Shown: positions 10,302 through 21,440 of the stretch, one piece after another
Layout of the letters: every line of letters starts with the position of its first letter
Numbering within the stretch: position 1 is the stretch's first letter
Origin: Homalodisca vitripennis
Taxonomy: Eukaryota; Arthropoda; Insecta; Hemiptera; Cicadellidae
Reading direction: 5' to 3'
DNA: 64,000 bases
Assembly (NCBI RefSeq): GCF_021130785.1
Contig: NC_060214.1
Span: 104,772,001-104,836,000 of the forward strand
The notes under the pieces: model-generated
Database searches by the model: none
What the model was told of the DNA's origin: nothing
What the model saw: only the letters and a program-made list of their open reading frames with translations
Translations under genes and position numbers: made by a program

Positions 10302-12564
10302 GTGTGGTAAGCGAGAACAGAACGTGTGTAGAAGTAATTGGAAGGCGTGGACTGACATAACTATTAATGAGTAAACATGTATTCTAGGAATCGATGTACA
10401 GACGGCCATATACTCGTACAGTGGTTCCAGATGTAGAAGCGATAGTGCTGTGGGAGTAGGAGTTATGTAGTAAGAGAGAACAGAACGTGTGTGGAAGTAA
10501 TTAGAAGGCGCGGACTGACATAACTATTAATGAGTAAACATGTATTCCAGGAATCGATGTACAGACGGCCATATACTCGTACAGTGGTTTCAGATGTAGA
10601 AGCGATAGTGCTGTGGGAGTAGGAGTTATGTAGTAAGAGAGAACAGAACGTGTGTGGAAGTAATTAGAAGGCGCGGACTGACAGGACTATTGATGAGTAA
10701 ACATGTATTCCAGAAATAGATGTACAGACGGCCATATACTCGTACAGTGGTTCCAGATGTAGAAGCGATAGTGCTGTGGGAGTAGGAGTTATGTAGTAAG
10801 AGAGAACAGAACGTGTGTGGAAGTAATTAGAAGGCGCGGACTGACAGGACTATTGATGAGTAAACATGTATTCCAGAAACAGATGTAAAGACGGCCTTAT
10901 ACTCGTACAGTGGTTTCAGATGTAGAAGTGATAGTGCTGTGGGAGTAGGAGTTATGTAGTAAGAGAGAACAGAACGTGTGTGGAAGTAATTAGAAGGCGC
11001 GGACTGACAGGACTATTGATGAGTAAACATGTATTCCAGGAATAGATGTACAGACGGCCATATACTCGTACAGTGGTTTCAGATGTAGAAGCGATAGTGC
11101 TGTGGGGGTAGGAGTTGTGTGGTAAGCGAGAACAGAACGTGTGTAGAAGTAATTGGAAGGCGTGGACTGACAGGACTATTGATGAGTAAACATGTATTCC
11201 AGAAATAGATGTACAGACGGCCATATACTCCTACAGTGGTTTCAGATGTAGAAGCGATAGTGCTGTGGGAGTAGGAGTTATGTAGTAAGAGAGAACAGAA
11301 CGTGTGTGGAAGTAATTAGAAGGCGCGGACTGACAGGACTATTGATGAGTAAACATGTATTCCAGGAATAGATGTACAGACGGCCATATACTCGTACAGA
11401 GGTTTCAGATGTAGAAGCGATAGTGCTGTGGGGGTAGGAGTTGTGTGGTAAGCGAGAACAGAACGTGTGTAGAAGTAATTGGAAGGCGTGGACTGACAGG
11501 ACTATTGATGAGTAAACATGTATTCCAGAAATAGATGTACAGACGGCCATATACTCCTACAGTGGTTTCAGATGTAGAAGCGATAGTGCTGTGGGAGTAG
11601 GAGTTATGTAGTAAGAGAGAACAGAACGTGTGTGGAAGTAATTAGAAGGCGCGGACTGACAGGACTATTGATGAGTAAACATGTATTCCAGGAATAGATG
11701 TACAGACGGCCATATACTCCTACAGTGGTTTCAGATGTAGAAGCGATAGTGCTGTGGGGGTAGGAGTTGTGTGGTAAGCGAGAACAGAACGTGTGTAGAA
11801 GTAATTGGAAGGCGTGGACTGACAGGACTATTGATGAGTAAACATGTATTCCAGAAATAGATGTACAGACGGCCATATACTCCTACAGTGGTTTCAGATG
11901 TAGAAGCGATAGTGCTGTGGGAGTAGGAGTTATGTAGTAAGAGAGAACAGAACGTGTGTGGAAGTAATTAGAAGGCGCGGACTGACAGGACTATTGATGA
12001 GTAAACATGTATTCCAGGAATAGATGTACAGACGGCCATATACTCCTACAGTGGTTTCAGATGTAGAAGCGATAGTGCTGTGGGAGTAGGAGTTATGTAG
12101 TAAGAGAGAACAGAACGTGTGTGGAAGTAATTAGAAGGCGCGGACTGACAGGACTATTAATGATTAAACATGTATTCCAGGAATAGATGTACAGACGGCC
12201 ATATACTCGTACAGTGGTTTCAGATGTAGAAGCGATAGTGCTGTGGGGGTAGGAGTTGTGTGGAAGAGAGAGCAGAACGTGTGTAGAAGTGCGCCGACTG
12301 ACAGGACTATTGATGAGTAAACATGTATTCCAGAAATAGATGTACAGACGGCCATATACTCGTACAGTGGTTTCAGATGTAGAAGCGATAGTGCTGTGGG
12401 GGTAGGAGTTGTGTGGTAAGAGAGAGCAGAACGTGTGTAGAAGTGCGCGGACTGACAGGACTATTGATGAGTAAACATGTATTCCAGAAATAGATGTACA
12501 GACGGCCATATACTCGTACAGAGGTTTCAGATGTAGAAGCGATAGTGCTGAGGGGGTAGGAGTT
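10302..12564 (+). repeat. 163-bp satellite array, about 14 monomers, partly 326-bp dimers
   Basis: The anchor AGAACAGAACGTGTGT recurs every 163 bp from about 10314. Two monomer types are visible. Type a has ATGTAGTAAGAGAG and ATTAGAAGGCGCGG; type b has GTGTGGTAAGCGAG and ATTGGAAGGCGTGG. Between about 10950 and 11930 they alternate a-b-a-b-a-b with the dimers nearly identical, so the higher-order period is 326 bp. Earlier monomers (10302-10950) are type-a-like and more divergent. The last two lack about 11 bp near AATTAGAAGGC. The array stops abruptly at about 12564. Neither 163 nor 326 is divisible by three, so the open frames inside are by-products. Confidence 0.93.
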
Positions 12565-13813
12565 GGATTTGTGCAGTGCTGGAACATGGGTCTCGAATAC
12601 TGTAGTGAATAATACAGAGCACGAGAGGCATATTTTAAATATCAAGACGGCAGTTGTTCTAGTCATTAATTTGAATGTAAATAAATCGATATAATTCATG
12701 ATATATTTGAATCTGTACTTATCTGAGTGGAAACTGATAATGCTGATGAACTTAGAATTTATTGAAAGGAAGAAGGATCCTTGGGCGTAATACGAAATAT
12801 TAGCAGCCAATATTACGCAAGCTTATACTTGTGTACTTTAGAAATAAATAAGGAAGCATATTGCGTTATATGCAGAGAGGTTATATGGTAATACATAATA
12901 TTGATAAATGGTAAATGGAATATACGGGATGATAACATGAGCTTATAGTGTGGAAGTTACTTTATGAGGTGTAATGTATTATGTATGGACTTGGCAGTGC
13001 AGGTAATGTAAGTAATTGGCAGATTCAGTAGGCATAGTCTCAATAAGTGTTAAAGAATCTATACATGGTTTTTGTGAGAGGTTGTAAGTAGTTAAATTCT
13101 TCATTGTGAAAGTTTGTAATTTTACTCGGTACTTTTATTAAATTCAAACTAACCATTCAGAAAGTCGTATCCAAAGCTTTCTGATTACGTAACTTAAAAA
13201 CCAATCAGGCGTTTCTAAAGGTAAAATTCCATTGTACATATTTTATAATCTACTCAAATACCTTAATTATATTTTGTACCTTTCTTTATTTTCAGGATTT
13301 TAATATTGAAAATTTCTTATTGCAATCCATCTTAGTATTATATACCATTAATAATGAGTTTATGGGTTTCCCCTTAATATACACAGAACACCAGTCTTTA
13401 CTGTCAAAATATGGTTAAGATCTATATAGATGATACAACTTTCATTTAAGAGTGTGGAAGAAACTCATAATTATATGCTTTATTCGTACGTTTGTCAAGT
13501 CCCAAGCACTCAATACACAAACATGTTGTATAAATAACAACCTATGCATGTATAAAATTAAAAGGAAAGTTCACTTTGACTGTTAACCGCAATTATAGTT
13601 TTCTCTAATATCTCAAATCTACCAATGTCTAAAATCGTGAATTTGTGAGAAATGACTACAACTCAATCTTACAATACCATAATAATAATAATAAAAACGT
13701 TATACACGTTTTCTTAATAAAGGAATATTTCAATGTGCATGCCTGATCTTTAAGAAAATTTAATTCTTGTGTACCAATTTGTCTATTTTCGCGATATATC
13801 GACAGCGAACTGA

Positions 13814-13815
<2 letters not shown>
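12565..13815. other. AT-rich spacer, nothing recognised
   Basis: No coding or structured element seen between the satellite and the tRNA-like array. Confidence 0.5.

Positions 13816-13837
<22 letters not shown>
13816..13837 (+). repeat. (TA)n tract at left edge of tRNA-like array
   Basis: About 22 bp of alternating TA directly abut the first 252-bp unit. Confidence 0.9.
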
Positions 13838-13844
<7 letters not shown>

Positions 13845-13952
13845 GTCGTTTGACAGGTATTTGGTCTTCTGATCATATGTTAGTTTGCTTATTTAAACGC
13901 ATATGTGACAGATACGGCCAAATACAAAATAATTGAATCGGAAAAAGTAAGC

Positions 13953-14021
13953 GCTCTGTGGTGTAATGGTAGCACATTCACCCGGCAAGTGAGAGATCCG
14001 GGTTCGACTCCCGGCGGAGCA
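13953..14021 (+). tRNA. tRNA-Gly-like sequence, unit 1 (loop CCGGCAA)
   Basis: The 69 nt fold as a cloverleaf: acceptor GCTCTG with CGGAGC (6 bp, one U-G), D stem GTGT/GCAC with loop AATGGTA, anticodon stem TTCAC/GTGAG with loop CCGGCAA, and T arm CCGGG-TTCGACT-CCCGG, then A. The A box TGGTGTAATGG and B box GGTTCGACTCC match the pol III consensus. By eye it is closest to tRNA-Gly(GCC) in the D and T arms. It differs by a one-pair-shorter acceptor stem, C instead of U at position 33, and GGC in the anticodon position, which would read Ala. A functional tRNA is therefore doubtful; a tRNA-derived element is likelier. All other units share these defects. Confidence 0.6.
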
Positions 14022-14204
14022 AGTACTTTTTGCGATTCAATGTTTATTGAAATTAAATAAGGCAATTGCCATTTATACAATTTAATGTAAATAAAAGTCG
14101 TTTGACAGGTATTTGGTCTTCTGATCATATGTTAGTTTGCTTATTTAAACGCATATGTGACAGATACGGCCAAATACAAAATAATTGAATCGGAAAAAGT
14201 AAGC

Positions 14205-14273
14205 GCTCTGTGGTGTAATGGTAGCACATTCACCCGGCAAGTGAGAGATCCGGGTTCGACTCCCGGCGGAGCA
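14205..14273 (+). tRNA. tRNA-Gly-like sequence, unit 2
   Basis: Identical to the unit 1 copy. Confidence 0.6.
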
Positions 14274-14456
14274 AGTACTTTTTGCGATTCAATGTTTATT
14301 GAAATTAAATAAGGCAATTGCCATTTATACAATTTAATGTAAATAAAAGTCGTTTGACAGGTATTTGGTCTTCTGATCATATGTTAGTTTGCTTATTTAA
14401 ACGCATATGTGACAGATACGGCCAAATACAAAATAATTGAATCGGAAAAAGTAAGC

Positions 14457-14525
14457 GCTCTGTGGTGTAATGGTAGCACATTCACCCGGCAAGTGAGAGA
14501 TCCGGGTTCGACTCCCGGCGGAGCA
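14457..14525 (+). tRNA. tRNA-Gly-like sequence, unit 3
   Basis: Identical to the unit 1 copy. Confidence 0.6.
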
Positions 14526-14708
14526 AGTACTTTTTGCGATTCAATGTTTATTGAAATTAAATAAGGCAATTGCCATTTATACAATTTAATGTAAATAAAA
14601 GTCGTTTGACAGGTATTTGGTCTTCTGATCATATGTTAGTTTGCTTATTTAAACGCATATGTGACAGATACGGCCAAATACAAAATAATTGAATCGGAAA
14701 AAGTAAGC

Positions 14709-14777
14709 GCTCTGTGGTGTAATGGTAGCACATTCACCCGGCAAGTGAGAGATCCGGGTTCGACTCCCGGCGGAGCA
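14709..14777 (+). tRNA. tRNA-Gly-like sequence, unit 4
   Basis: Identical to the unit 1 copy. Confidence 0.6.
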
Positions 14778-14960
14778 AGTACTTTTTGCGATTCAATGTT
14801 TATTGAAATTAAATAAGGCAATTGCCATTTATACAATTTAATGTAAATAAAAGTCGTTTGACAGGTATTTGGTCTTCTGATCATATGTTAGTTTGCTTAT
14901 TTAAACGCATATGTGACAGATACGGCCAAATACAAAATAATTGAATCGGAAAAAGTAAGC

Positions 14961-15029
14961 GCTCTGTGGTGTAATGGTAGCACATTCACCCGGCAAATGA
15001 GAGATCCGGGTTCGACTCCCGGCGGAGCA
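14961..15029 (+). tRNA. tRNA-Gly-like sequence, unit 5 (anticodon-stem mutation)
   Basis: Carries G to A at 14997. This breaks the C-G pair that closes the anticodon loop and leaves four pairs in that stem. Confidence 0.55.
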
Positions 15030-15212
15030 AGTACTTTTTGCGATTCAATGTTTATTGAAATTAAATAAGGCAATTGCCATTTATACAATTTAATGTAAAT
15101 AAAAGTCGTTTGACAGGTATTTGGTCTTCTGATCATATGTTAGTTTGCTTATTTAAACGCATATGTGACAGATACGGCCAAATACAAAATAATTGAATCG
15201 GAAAAAGTAAGC

Positions 15213-15281
15213 GCTCTGTGGTGTAATGGTAGCACATTCACCCGGCAAGTGAGAGATCCGGGTTCGACTCCCGGCGGAGCA
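15213..15281 (+). tRNA. tRNA-Gly-like sequence, unit 6
   Basis: Identical to the unit 1 copy. Confidence 0.6.
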
Positions 15282-15464
15282 AGTACTTTTTGCGATTCAA
15301 TGTTTATTGAAATTAAATAAGGCAATTGCCATTTATACAATTTAATGTAAATAAAAGTCGTTTGACAGGTATTTGGTCTTCTGATCATATGTTAGTTTGC
15401 TTATTTAAACGCATATGTGACAGATACGGCCAAATACAAAATAATTGAATCGGAAAAAGTAAGC

Positions 15465-15533
15465 GCTCTGTGGTGTAATGGTAGCACATTCACCCGGCAA
15501 GTGAGAGATCCGGGTTCGACTCCCGGCGGAGCA
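15465..15533 (+). tRNA. tRNA-Gly-like sequence, unit 7
   Basis: The cloverleaf is unchanged. The right arm of the flanking hairpin has C to A at 15550. Confidence 0.6.
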
Positions 15534-15716
15534 AGTACTTTTTGCGATTAAATGTTTATTGAAATTAAATAAGGCAATTGCCATTTATACAATTTAATGT
15601 AAATAAAAGTCGTTTGACAGGTATTTGGTCTTCTGATCATATGTTAGTTTGCTTATTTAAACGCATATGTGACAGATACGGCCAAATACAAAATAATTGA
15701 ATCGGAAAAAGTAAGC

Positions 15717-15785
15717 GCTCTGTGGTGTAATGGTAGCACATTCACCCGGCAAGTGAGAGATCCGGGTTCGACTCCCGGCGGAGCA
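15717..15785 (+). tRNA. tRNA-Gly-like sequence, unit 8
   Basis: Identical to the unit 1 copy. Confidence 0.6.
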
Positions 15786-15968
15786 AGTACTTTTTGCGAT
15801 TCAATGTTTATTGAAATTAAATAAGGCAATTGCCATTTATACAATTTAATGTAAATAAAAGTCGTTTGACAGGTATTTGGTCTTCTGATCATATGTTAGT
15901 TTGCTTATTTAAACGCATATGTGACAGATACGGCCAAATACAAAATAATTGAATCGGAAAAAGTAAGC

Positions 15969-16037
15969 GCTCTGTGGTGTAATGGTAGCACATTCACCCG
16001 GCAAGTGAGAGATCCGGGTTCGACTCCCGGCGGAGCA
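15969..16037 (+). tRNA. tRNA-Gly-like sequence, unit 9 (last)
   Basis: Cloverleaf identical to unit 1. The unit breaks into TA repeats right after TTTATTGAAAT at 16069. Confidence 0.6.
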
Positions 16038-16065
16038 AGTACTTTTTGCGATTCAATGTTTATTG

Positions 16066-16067
<2 letters not shown>

Positions 16068-16117
<50 letters not shown>
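16068..16117 (+). repeat. (TA)n microsatellite at right edge of tRNA-like array
   Basis: About 50 bp of pure TA replace the inter-unit linker at the array end. Confidence 0.95.
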
Positions 16118-16122
<5 letters not shown>

Positions 16123-16149
16123 GAAGAATGAGTTATTTGATAGTGCATG

Positions 16150-16350
16150 TTATAGGTTTTGGCTGAGCGTCAGTAAATTTTTAATTTGTTTACGGGTAAC
16201 CGTGATGGAAAATCGTATATTTGTAATCAAAGTGAGGGAAAAATTACACGTAACTTTAACACGTGACATTATAACGTATATAGTCTAACTGTGCATGCGA
16301 CATGAGCAATACTTGTTATGGCACACATGGTGTGACGTGCTTCTACATTG
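16150..16350 (+). repeat. Fragment of the GGCTGAGCGTYAGC dispersed family
   Basis: GGTTTTGGCTGAGCGTCAG at 16154-16172 matches the family core. A CACATGGTGTGACGTGCTTC segment near 16324 parallels CACGTGGTGTGGTATGCTCT in the 6.1-kb copy. The middle is diverged and the limits are approximate. Confidence 0.4.
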
Positions 16351-19300
16351 GTATATTAATAATAATAACGTAAAGAACAACATTAGCTTAAGGAGTGTAT
16401 GATACTTCGTAAAATTATACTTTGCACTTTTTAGGTAAATAGTATAAAGTAATTACCTTTAACTCAAAATAAGCAATTGCAGTCTTCTGAAAATAGTCTA
16501 TTTTGTGGAAAATATAAACGATTGTTAGGGCTAAAAAATATTTATAATCTTGGACAAGATCTAAGCAGACTACAGTAACACTCATAGACACAGATAAAAT
16601 TAATTTTAACAACTGGAACTATCATTCGCTTGCCACAGGAGGTACTTTATCGGTAGCGACCGTTCATCCATCAAACATAAACTATGTTAACTAAGTAATT
16701 AAATGACACAAAGCGTCTCCACTACCTTTGACATGTGTACATTGTACTCGAACCTGCAAAGTTTATTCAACTTAGTATGTTTTCATTGTTGCTTCTCAAC
16801 TTACAAATAATGGCAGTACTTGGAGAACTACTGTTGTGTTTTCTCTAATCCTATCCTTGGTTTAAATCAAAAATTCAGTTGTAAGCAAAACGTTTTTATC
16901 TTATATACCTCTGACGTTACCTTTTTCACCTAAACTTTATAGAAAACCATATAATAAAGAATATACGTTCTAACCAATAAATTTTAGAGATATTGTTCAT
17001 AGCAAAGAATTTGATTGAAATGGAATAGTATCAAAAGGTTTAAGCATATGAAACGATAATTACTTCTCAAACTATACATTCTTCACTTGATATGCACTTA
17101 TATCTCATTTGTAGCATTTGCTTGCTACATAGGCAATTTAAAAACTAGTTATTAAATATTTATTAGAGAAATGTATGCGAAAGTATTTTAGAATTAATTA
17201 GTGATGTTAAAGTATAGGTACATTAAATTGTGTAATTTCTCAAGAAAGGGTCTGCGGATACAGGATGGTACAGTGAGATAGCAGGTTTTTCTGGTAGTCT
17301 AGTTTGTTAACGTGATTACAACAGGGGTAGGTTGAAGATTACTTTTTTCTCTCTGACCTTAATTGTGATTAAACGGTTGGAGGCCAGTCATAGGCTTGGT
17401 TTTTATTTAGCTTGTTTACTGAAGGGGAGGTATAAATAGCTACAACACGAGATTCCTGGCGTCTTTTTTGAGTTTCTTTTGCTGTTAATTTAGTTGGTGG
17501 TTTGCTTCTAATTAGTTCCCTGTACTCATCTGCGATAGATTTTGCGGATATTGTACAATTTTTTCTACAAAAATAAAGTTAGAAAATTTGAATTCAGTTA
17601 ATAAATAACGCAACTTTTCAGGGGAGCACTCATCGTTGAATATAGTTTTCAAGCTTTTTTTAAATTATACTCATCAATTTTAATATTATATTACAGTTGC
17701 TAAGTTAGCTAATAACAGGTTAGTATTCAACAGTCAGAATAATTTTTATACATCAAGGTATAAAGATTTTAATATGTATTTTGGGGTCAAGCAGAGTTAA
17801 ATTATAGTTTTATGTTTGAGTATGTACCAACAGTCACAGTTTATGACATAAGTGGAGCAAAGAATGTTTCAGGAAGTTTTTAGTTCAGATTTATTTAGCG
17901 TCGTTTATAATGGACAAAAGTACGTTTCAATTTATATCAAATTATAACCTTTATTTTATGTGAGTTTTAAAAGAAATTTAAACATTTAGTTCAATTTTAC
18001 TTTTGAAAAAAGTTAACTTTAATTTATTTTATTTGAACGAAGAAAACCGTTCGTTCTTGAACTGTTACAAAACATTGGTTGTGTAAGCTTTTAGGAATTA
18101 AATGTAAACATTAATTAAGTACAAGTATTGTTATTTTAAGTCCAAATTAATGAACTGCTTGTTAATAAACAATGTTTTAAAGTGATTTGAGAAGGTATTT
18201 TCCTGCCTATCTACCGTAATAAATATAATTCATTCATTATTAAACTATATAAATAAGTGCAATTGAATTAATTAATAATTTATGTAAAGATATTTTGTGA
18301 AACTTGCAGATAGATCTCTTTACACCATTGTTGGACGCAAATAATAGACATCTTAAACAACTGCATAGAGATTAAAATTCGCCACTTTACGGGTATGTAA
18401 TAGCTGAGGCTGACATCACATTTATTTCTTTTTAACGTTTTATTTATATTTGGGTACAAATATATTGTACATTCTATTGCAATTGCAAACGAAAAGAAAT
18501 TATATTGAAAAAAAAATTATTTTAAATTTAAAATACTTTTTGTACCCTCTCATTTCGACCACCAACAAAACTAGAAAGCGAAGTTGACGATCTATTTTTT
18601 CATCACATAAATTTCTCTATAGATCTCAATAAAAATCAGGTTGAGTGTTTATAGAACACATACAGTATATGCTCTTAGCCTCAAGACTAATAGCAGTACA
18701 GTGACCTATTGGATTATGGTCACTGAGTGTAATTGAACAAAACAATGAAAGGTATGAGTGTAAGGGATTATTCTATGTATTTTTTTGTATTCGTGTTAAA
18801 TAGTGACTCATCCCGTCCTCTTTTTCACTTTAATTCAGCTCTTACTTCATGGGCCGCAGAAATTCGTTAGCTGCTTTTCTCTATATACATGCTCTTTATA
18901 TTGTACTTACAACCATTAGAAACGGAGACAACTGTAGTGTAACTTAATTATTATCGTAACACAAATGTTTGAAAAATTGCAAGTAATGGCTGTTTTTTTT
19001 TAACCCTAGTAGAGCCGTCTAACTTACATTTCGGCAACTATTTACATCCGAGGTACAATTAAAGGCACACTTTTAATTTTACGGATTGAAGGTTACTTGA
19101 GAAAAGTTTTTTTCTTTTATTTATTTAATTTAAATTATTGTCTAAATTTATATTATTATGTGTATATTATTAATAACTCTTTGTTTATAACAGGATGGCT
19201 CCAAATGTACAGTCAGATTATAGTAGAAAACGTGAATCATGAATCTCATAACAAACATGGCAATATTACAAATATGATATAAGTATTTTAATATAAATAA

Positions 19301-20474
19301 ATATAGGTTCATCAGTACACAATTTATATATTCCCAATAGTTATCACCTACCTGTGAGATTGAACACAGTGAAGAAGAATAAGAGGTTACAATGTTTTTC
19401 TAGAAGTAATGTGTCAAGGGTTTTTTTAGCCATATGCCAACATTAACCACACGAATGTTCCTACACAAACGTTAATCCAAATACAAATTGAATTGTAACT
19501 GTTATTTCATTCAGTATAGTTATTCCATTTTCACTCTGTGCAAATTTTACAATTACCTTCTGAAATAAGTAATGCAAATGAACCTTTTGGATTTTATTCC
19601 AAAACTGTAATTAATCTACACTGAATAATGAAATATGCTTTGTGTAAGAGTTATATGAATATGAAATGATGAATATAAGATAAAATCTAGAATAAATACT
19701 CCTAGAGCCCAGGTCTTCCAGTTCTTTAGTGCTAAGCTGATCTTCCTCTGGTTGAGGGGTTCCTGGCCAACTAAACTACCAAAAGACTTGCAGAATACAA
19801 AACAACTTATATTTTTCGGGCCACGGATATTCATAAATACATTTTTTATTGCTGAGATAATCTATCTCACTGTTTCTACCCAAAAATAATGGATAAATAT
19901 TTTACACTGTAAGTGATGTAAGTTAAGTATGTGGGCTCAGCTATTTTATATAATTTTATTTAAAATCTATCCATCGTAACTCTTAATAGAGGACAAAAAT
20001 AGCGAGTATGTATGACTTTTAAAGCTTTCTAATATTATTTCAGTCATAGTCGAATTTAAAAATTTCAATTTCAATTTATCAGTTTAAATTTTTGTGCCTT
20101 AAATATTTTAAATTTAAGAGAGAATATTATATAATTGAAGGAAGCACATTCTTTAATTTTTAATTTTCATTCAAAACACGTACTGCTGCCATATTCCAGA
20201 ATATTTTTAATAAGAAAAGCCTCTAAACTATCATATGAAATATTTTTATTAAAATAGCGTAAAATAAAAAATACACAAAATAAATTTGAAGAAACACTTG
20301 CGAAAACAGCGGGATGATGTAATTATGCACAAGGATGTCCTTTTGTCACTGTAATAACAGAACATTTTTCATAAGAGTTATATCCCCACTTATGGCATTT
20401 AAATTTCGTATAATAGATATTTGTACAAGAAAACAATCCAAACCCATATATAAATAATATTTTATATTATTATT
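16351..20474. other. Long AT-rich stretch without a supported gene
   Basis: No recognisable coding exon. A TATAAATAG string at 17432 in a less AT-rich patch (17250-17480) could be a core promoter or an LTR piece, but nothing else supports that. A minus-strand frame at 19616-19834 lies in a small GC-richer patch without known motifs. Confidence 0.45.
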
Positions 20475-20476
20475 AA

Positions 20477-20524
20477 GAATCGAACCCGTTAGAGGTGCAG
20501 CCTTACTCCTACACTACCGAGATT
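20477..20524 (-). pseudogene. tRNA-derived fragment, shortened (SINE head or tRNA pseudogene)
   Basis: On the minus strand, GGGTTCGATTC is a perfect B-box-type T arm. It is preceded about 30 nt upstream by GGTAGTGTAGGAG, resembling the A-box and D-arm region of insect tRNAs. The spacing is too short for a full cloverleaf, so this is at most a decayed tRNA or the head of a tRNA-derived SINE. Confidence 0.4.
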
Positions 20525-21099
20525 GTTAATGTGATAGTCTGAAGTATTGTTGTGGGTTTATGTAGAGTCGCCAGACTTTTTTTCGTTGGTTAGCTGATAT
20601 TTCTGCAGATTTATATATCTTTATGGCACTCACTGACCTACTAGGAGGTTTTAGTAGACACTACAACTTATCAAACCTGTAATTTGACGTAGTGATATCA
20701 AGTATAGGTGTCCCTTGGGTTCAAACCTCTCTTTTACCTCTTTTACTAAACATCGTTCCTAGCTTTGGAGATTTTCCTGAAATTGTTTTCATTTTAAGGC
20801 GATTGCAATTGCCAAGAAATGCGTCAGTGTTAAGCCATCTGACTATCTCAACAGTATCATCGTAAGATCATTTCCACAATTCTCAGCCATTTTTTAAGGA
20901 AAAAGAGCTGAAAATGATACAGTCTAAGTACTATATCAGAAACGATACTTAACTGGCGACTTTCCATCACACTTGGATTTCTTAGCATTATATTTAATAA
21001 CTAATATCTCTAATTTTGATATATTTTTTAACAGACAGTTTTCGTTTTAATGTTTTCACAGTTGTCTAATAGCCATCATGTTAAATCATAAGAACTATG
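20525..21099. other. AT-rich DNA, nothing recognised
   Basis: No signal beyond base composition was found. Confidence 0.45.
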
Positions 21100-21440
21100 T
21101 AAAACTTTTCACCAACGCTCAGCCAAATCCCATAGAGTGACATACATATTCGAAATTGATGTCGCCGATATATAAATGAAGTTTCATGCAAAAGAACACA
21201 GGATTTCCCTGATTTTTTTTATCTGATGAAGAGATGAAATTGCAGATCTCGAAACTTAGTGTTACTGATTTTTTTGTATCACTGAACGATGGCAAATGTC
21301 ACGGAAATTCCTGCTTCCTTCACAATCCTTCCATCTCCAAAACCAAAATTCAAACAAAGAAATAGGAAAAATTTTAAATTAATATGCATACAGGAATGAA
21401 ATTTCATAACCGACGCTCAGCTAATAGAATTGTTAAATAT
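21100..21440 (-). repeat. Dispersed repeat bounded by two CGCTCAGC motifs
   Basis: CAACGCTCAGCCAAATC (21114-21130) and GACGCTCAGCTAATAG (21413-21428), the reverse complement of the family core, bracket about 300 bp of denser sequence with CTGATGAAGAGATGAAATTG and CACTGAACGATGGCAAATGT. The same two-motif layout occurs at 45078-45426. It is read as a non-autonomous repeat of unknown class. Confidence 0.45.

Larger units (their letters stand above)
13838..16069 (+). repeat. 252-bp tandem repeat, nine units, each with a tRNA-Gly-like cloverleaf in a hairpin
   Basis: Units repeat at exactly 252 bp. In unit 1 the order is as follows. GTATTTGG (13857-13864) pairs with CCAAATAC (13918-13925), and between them CATATG occurs twice (13874, 13900). 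Then ATTGAATCGGAAAAAGTA (13932-13949) pairs, 17 of 18, with TACTTTTTGCGATTCAAT (14024-14041), and the tRNA-like sequence fills the loop. A spacer with the palindrome GGCAATTGCC (14061-14070) leads into the next unit. Only two substitutions were noticed across the array: G to A at 14997 and C to A at 15550. The first unit begins, and the last ends, without the spacer. This suggests a core of about 220 bp plus a 30-35-bp linker. TA repeats flank both ends. Confidence 0.95.

Noticed and set aside
10302..12564. Hammerhead ribozyme in the satellite (GATGAG present)
   Set aside because: The conserved CTGATGA core and a paired GAAAC are not found in the right order.
10952..12587. Repeated 90-codon minus-strand frames in the satellite
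   Set aside because: The 163-bp and 326-bp periods are not multiples of three, so the frame shifts at each unit. No coding array is possible.
13889..15892. Repeated 79-codon minus-strand open frames with GVEPGSL-type peptides
   Set aside because: They are antisense translations of the tRNA-like sequence in each 252-bp unit, a known source of spurious proteins. They recur only because the DNA repeats.
10302..16069. CRISPR-like interpretation of the two regular arrays
   Set aside because: The repeats are head-to-tail with no unique spacers, and the window is eukaryotic.
17380..17600. LTR or host promoter around TATAAATAG at 17432
   Set aside because: No second LTR, no inverted TG/CA ends, no coding exon downstream; a single TATA-like string is weak evidence.
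19616..19834. Possible minus-strand exon in a GC-richer patch
   Set aside because: No known motif, and the splice-site candidates are unconvincing.
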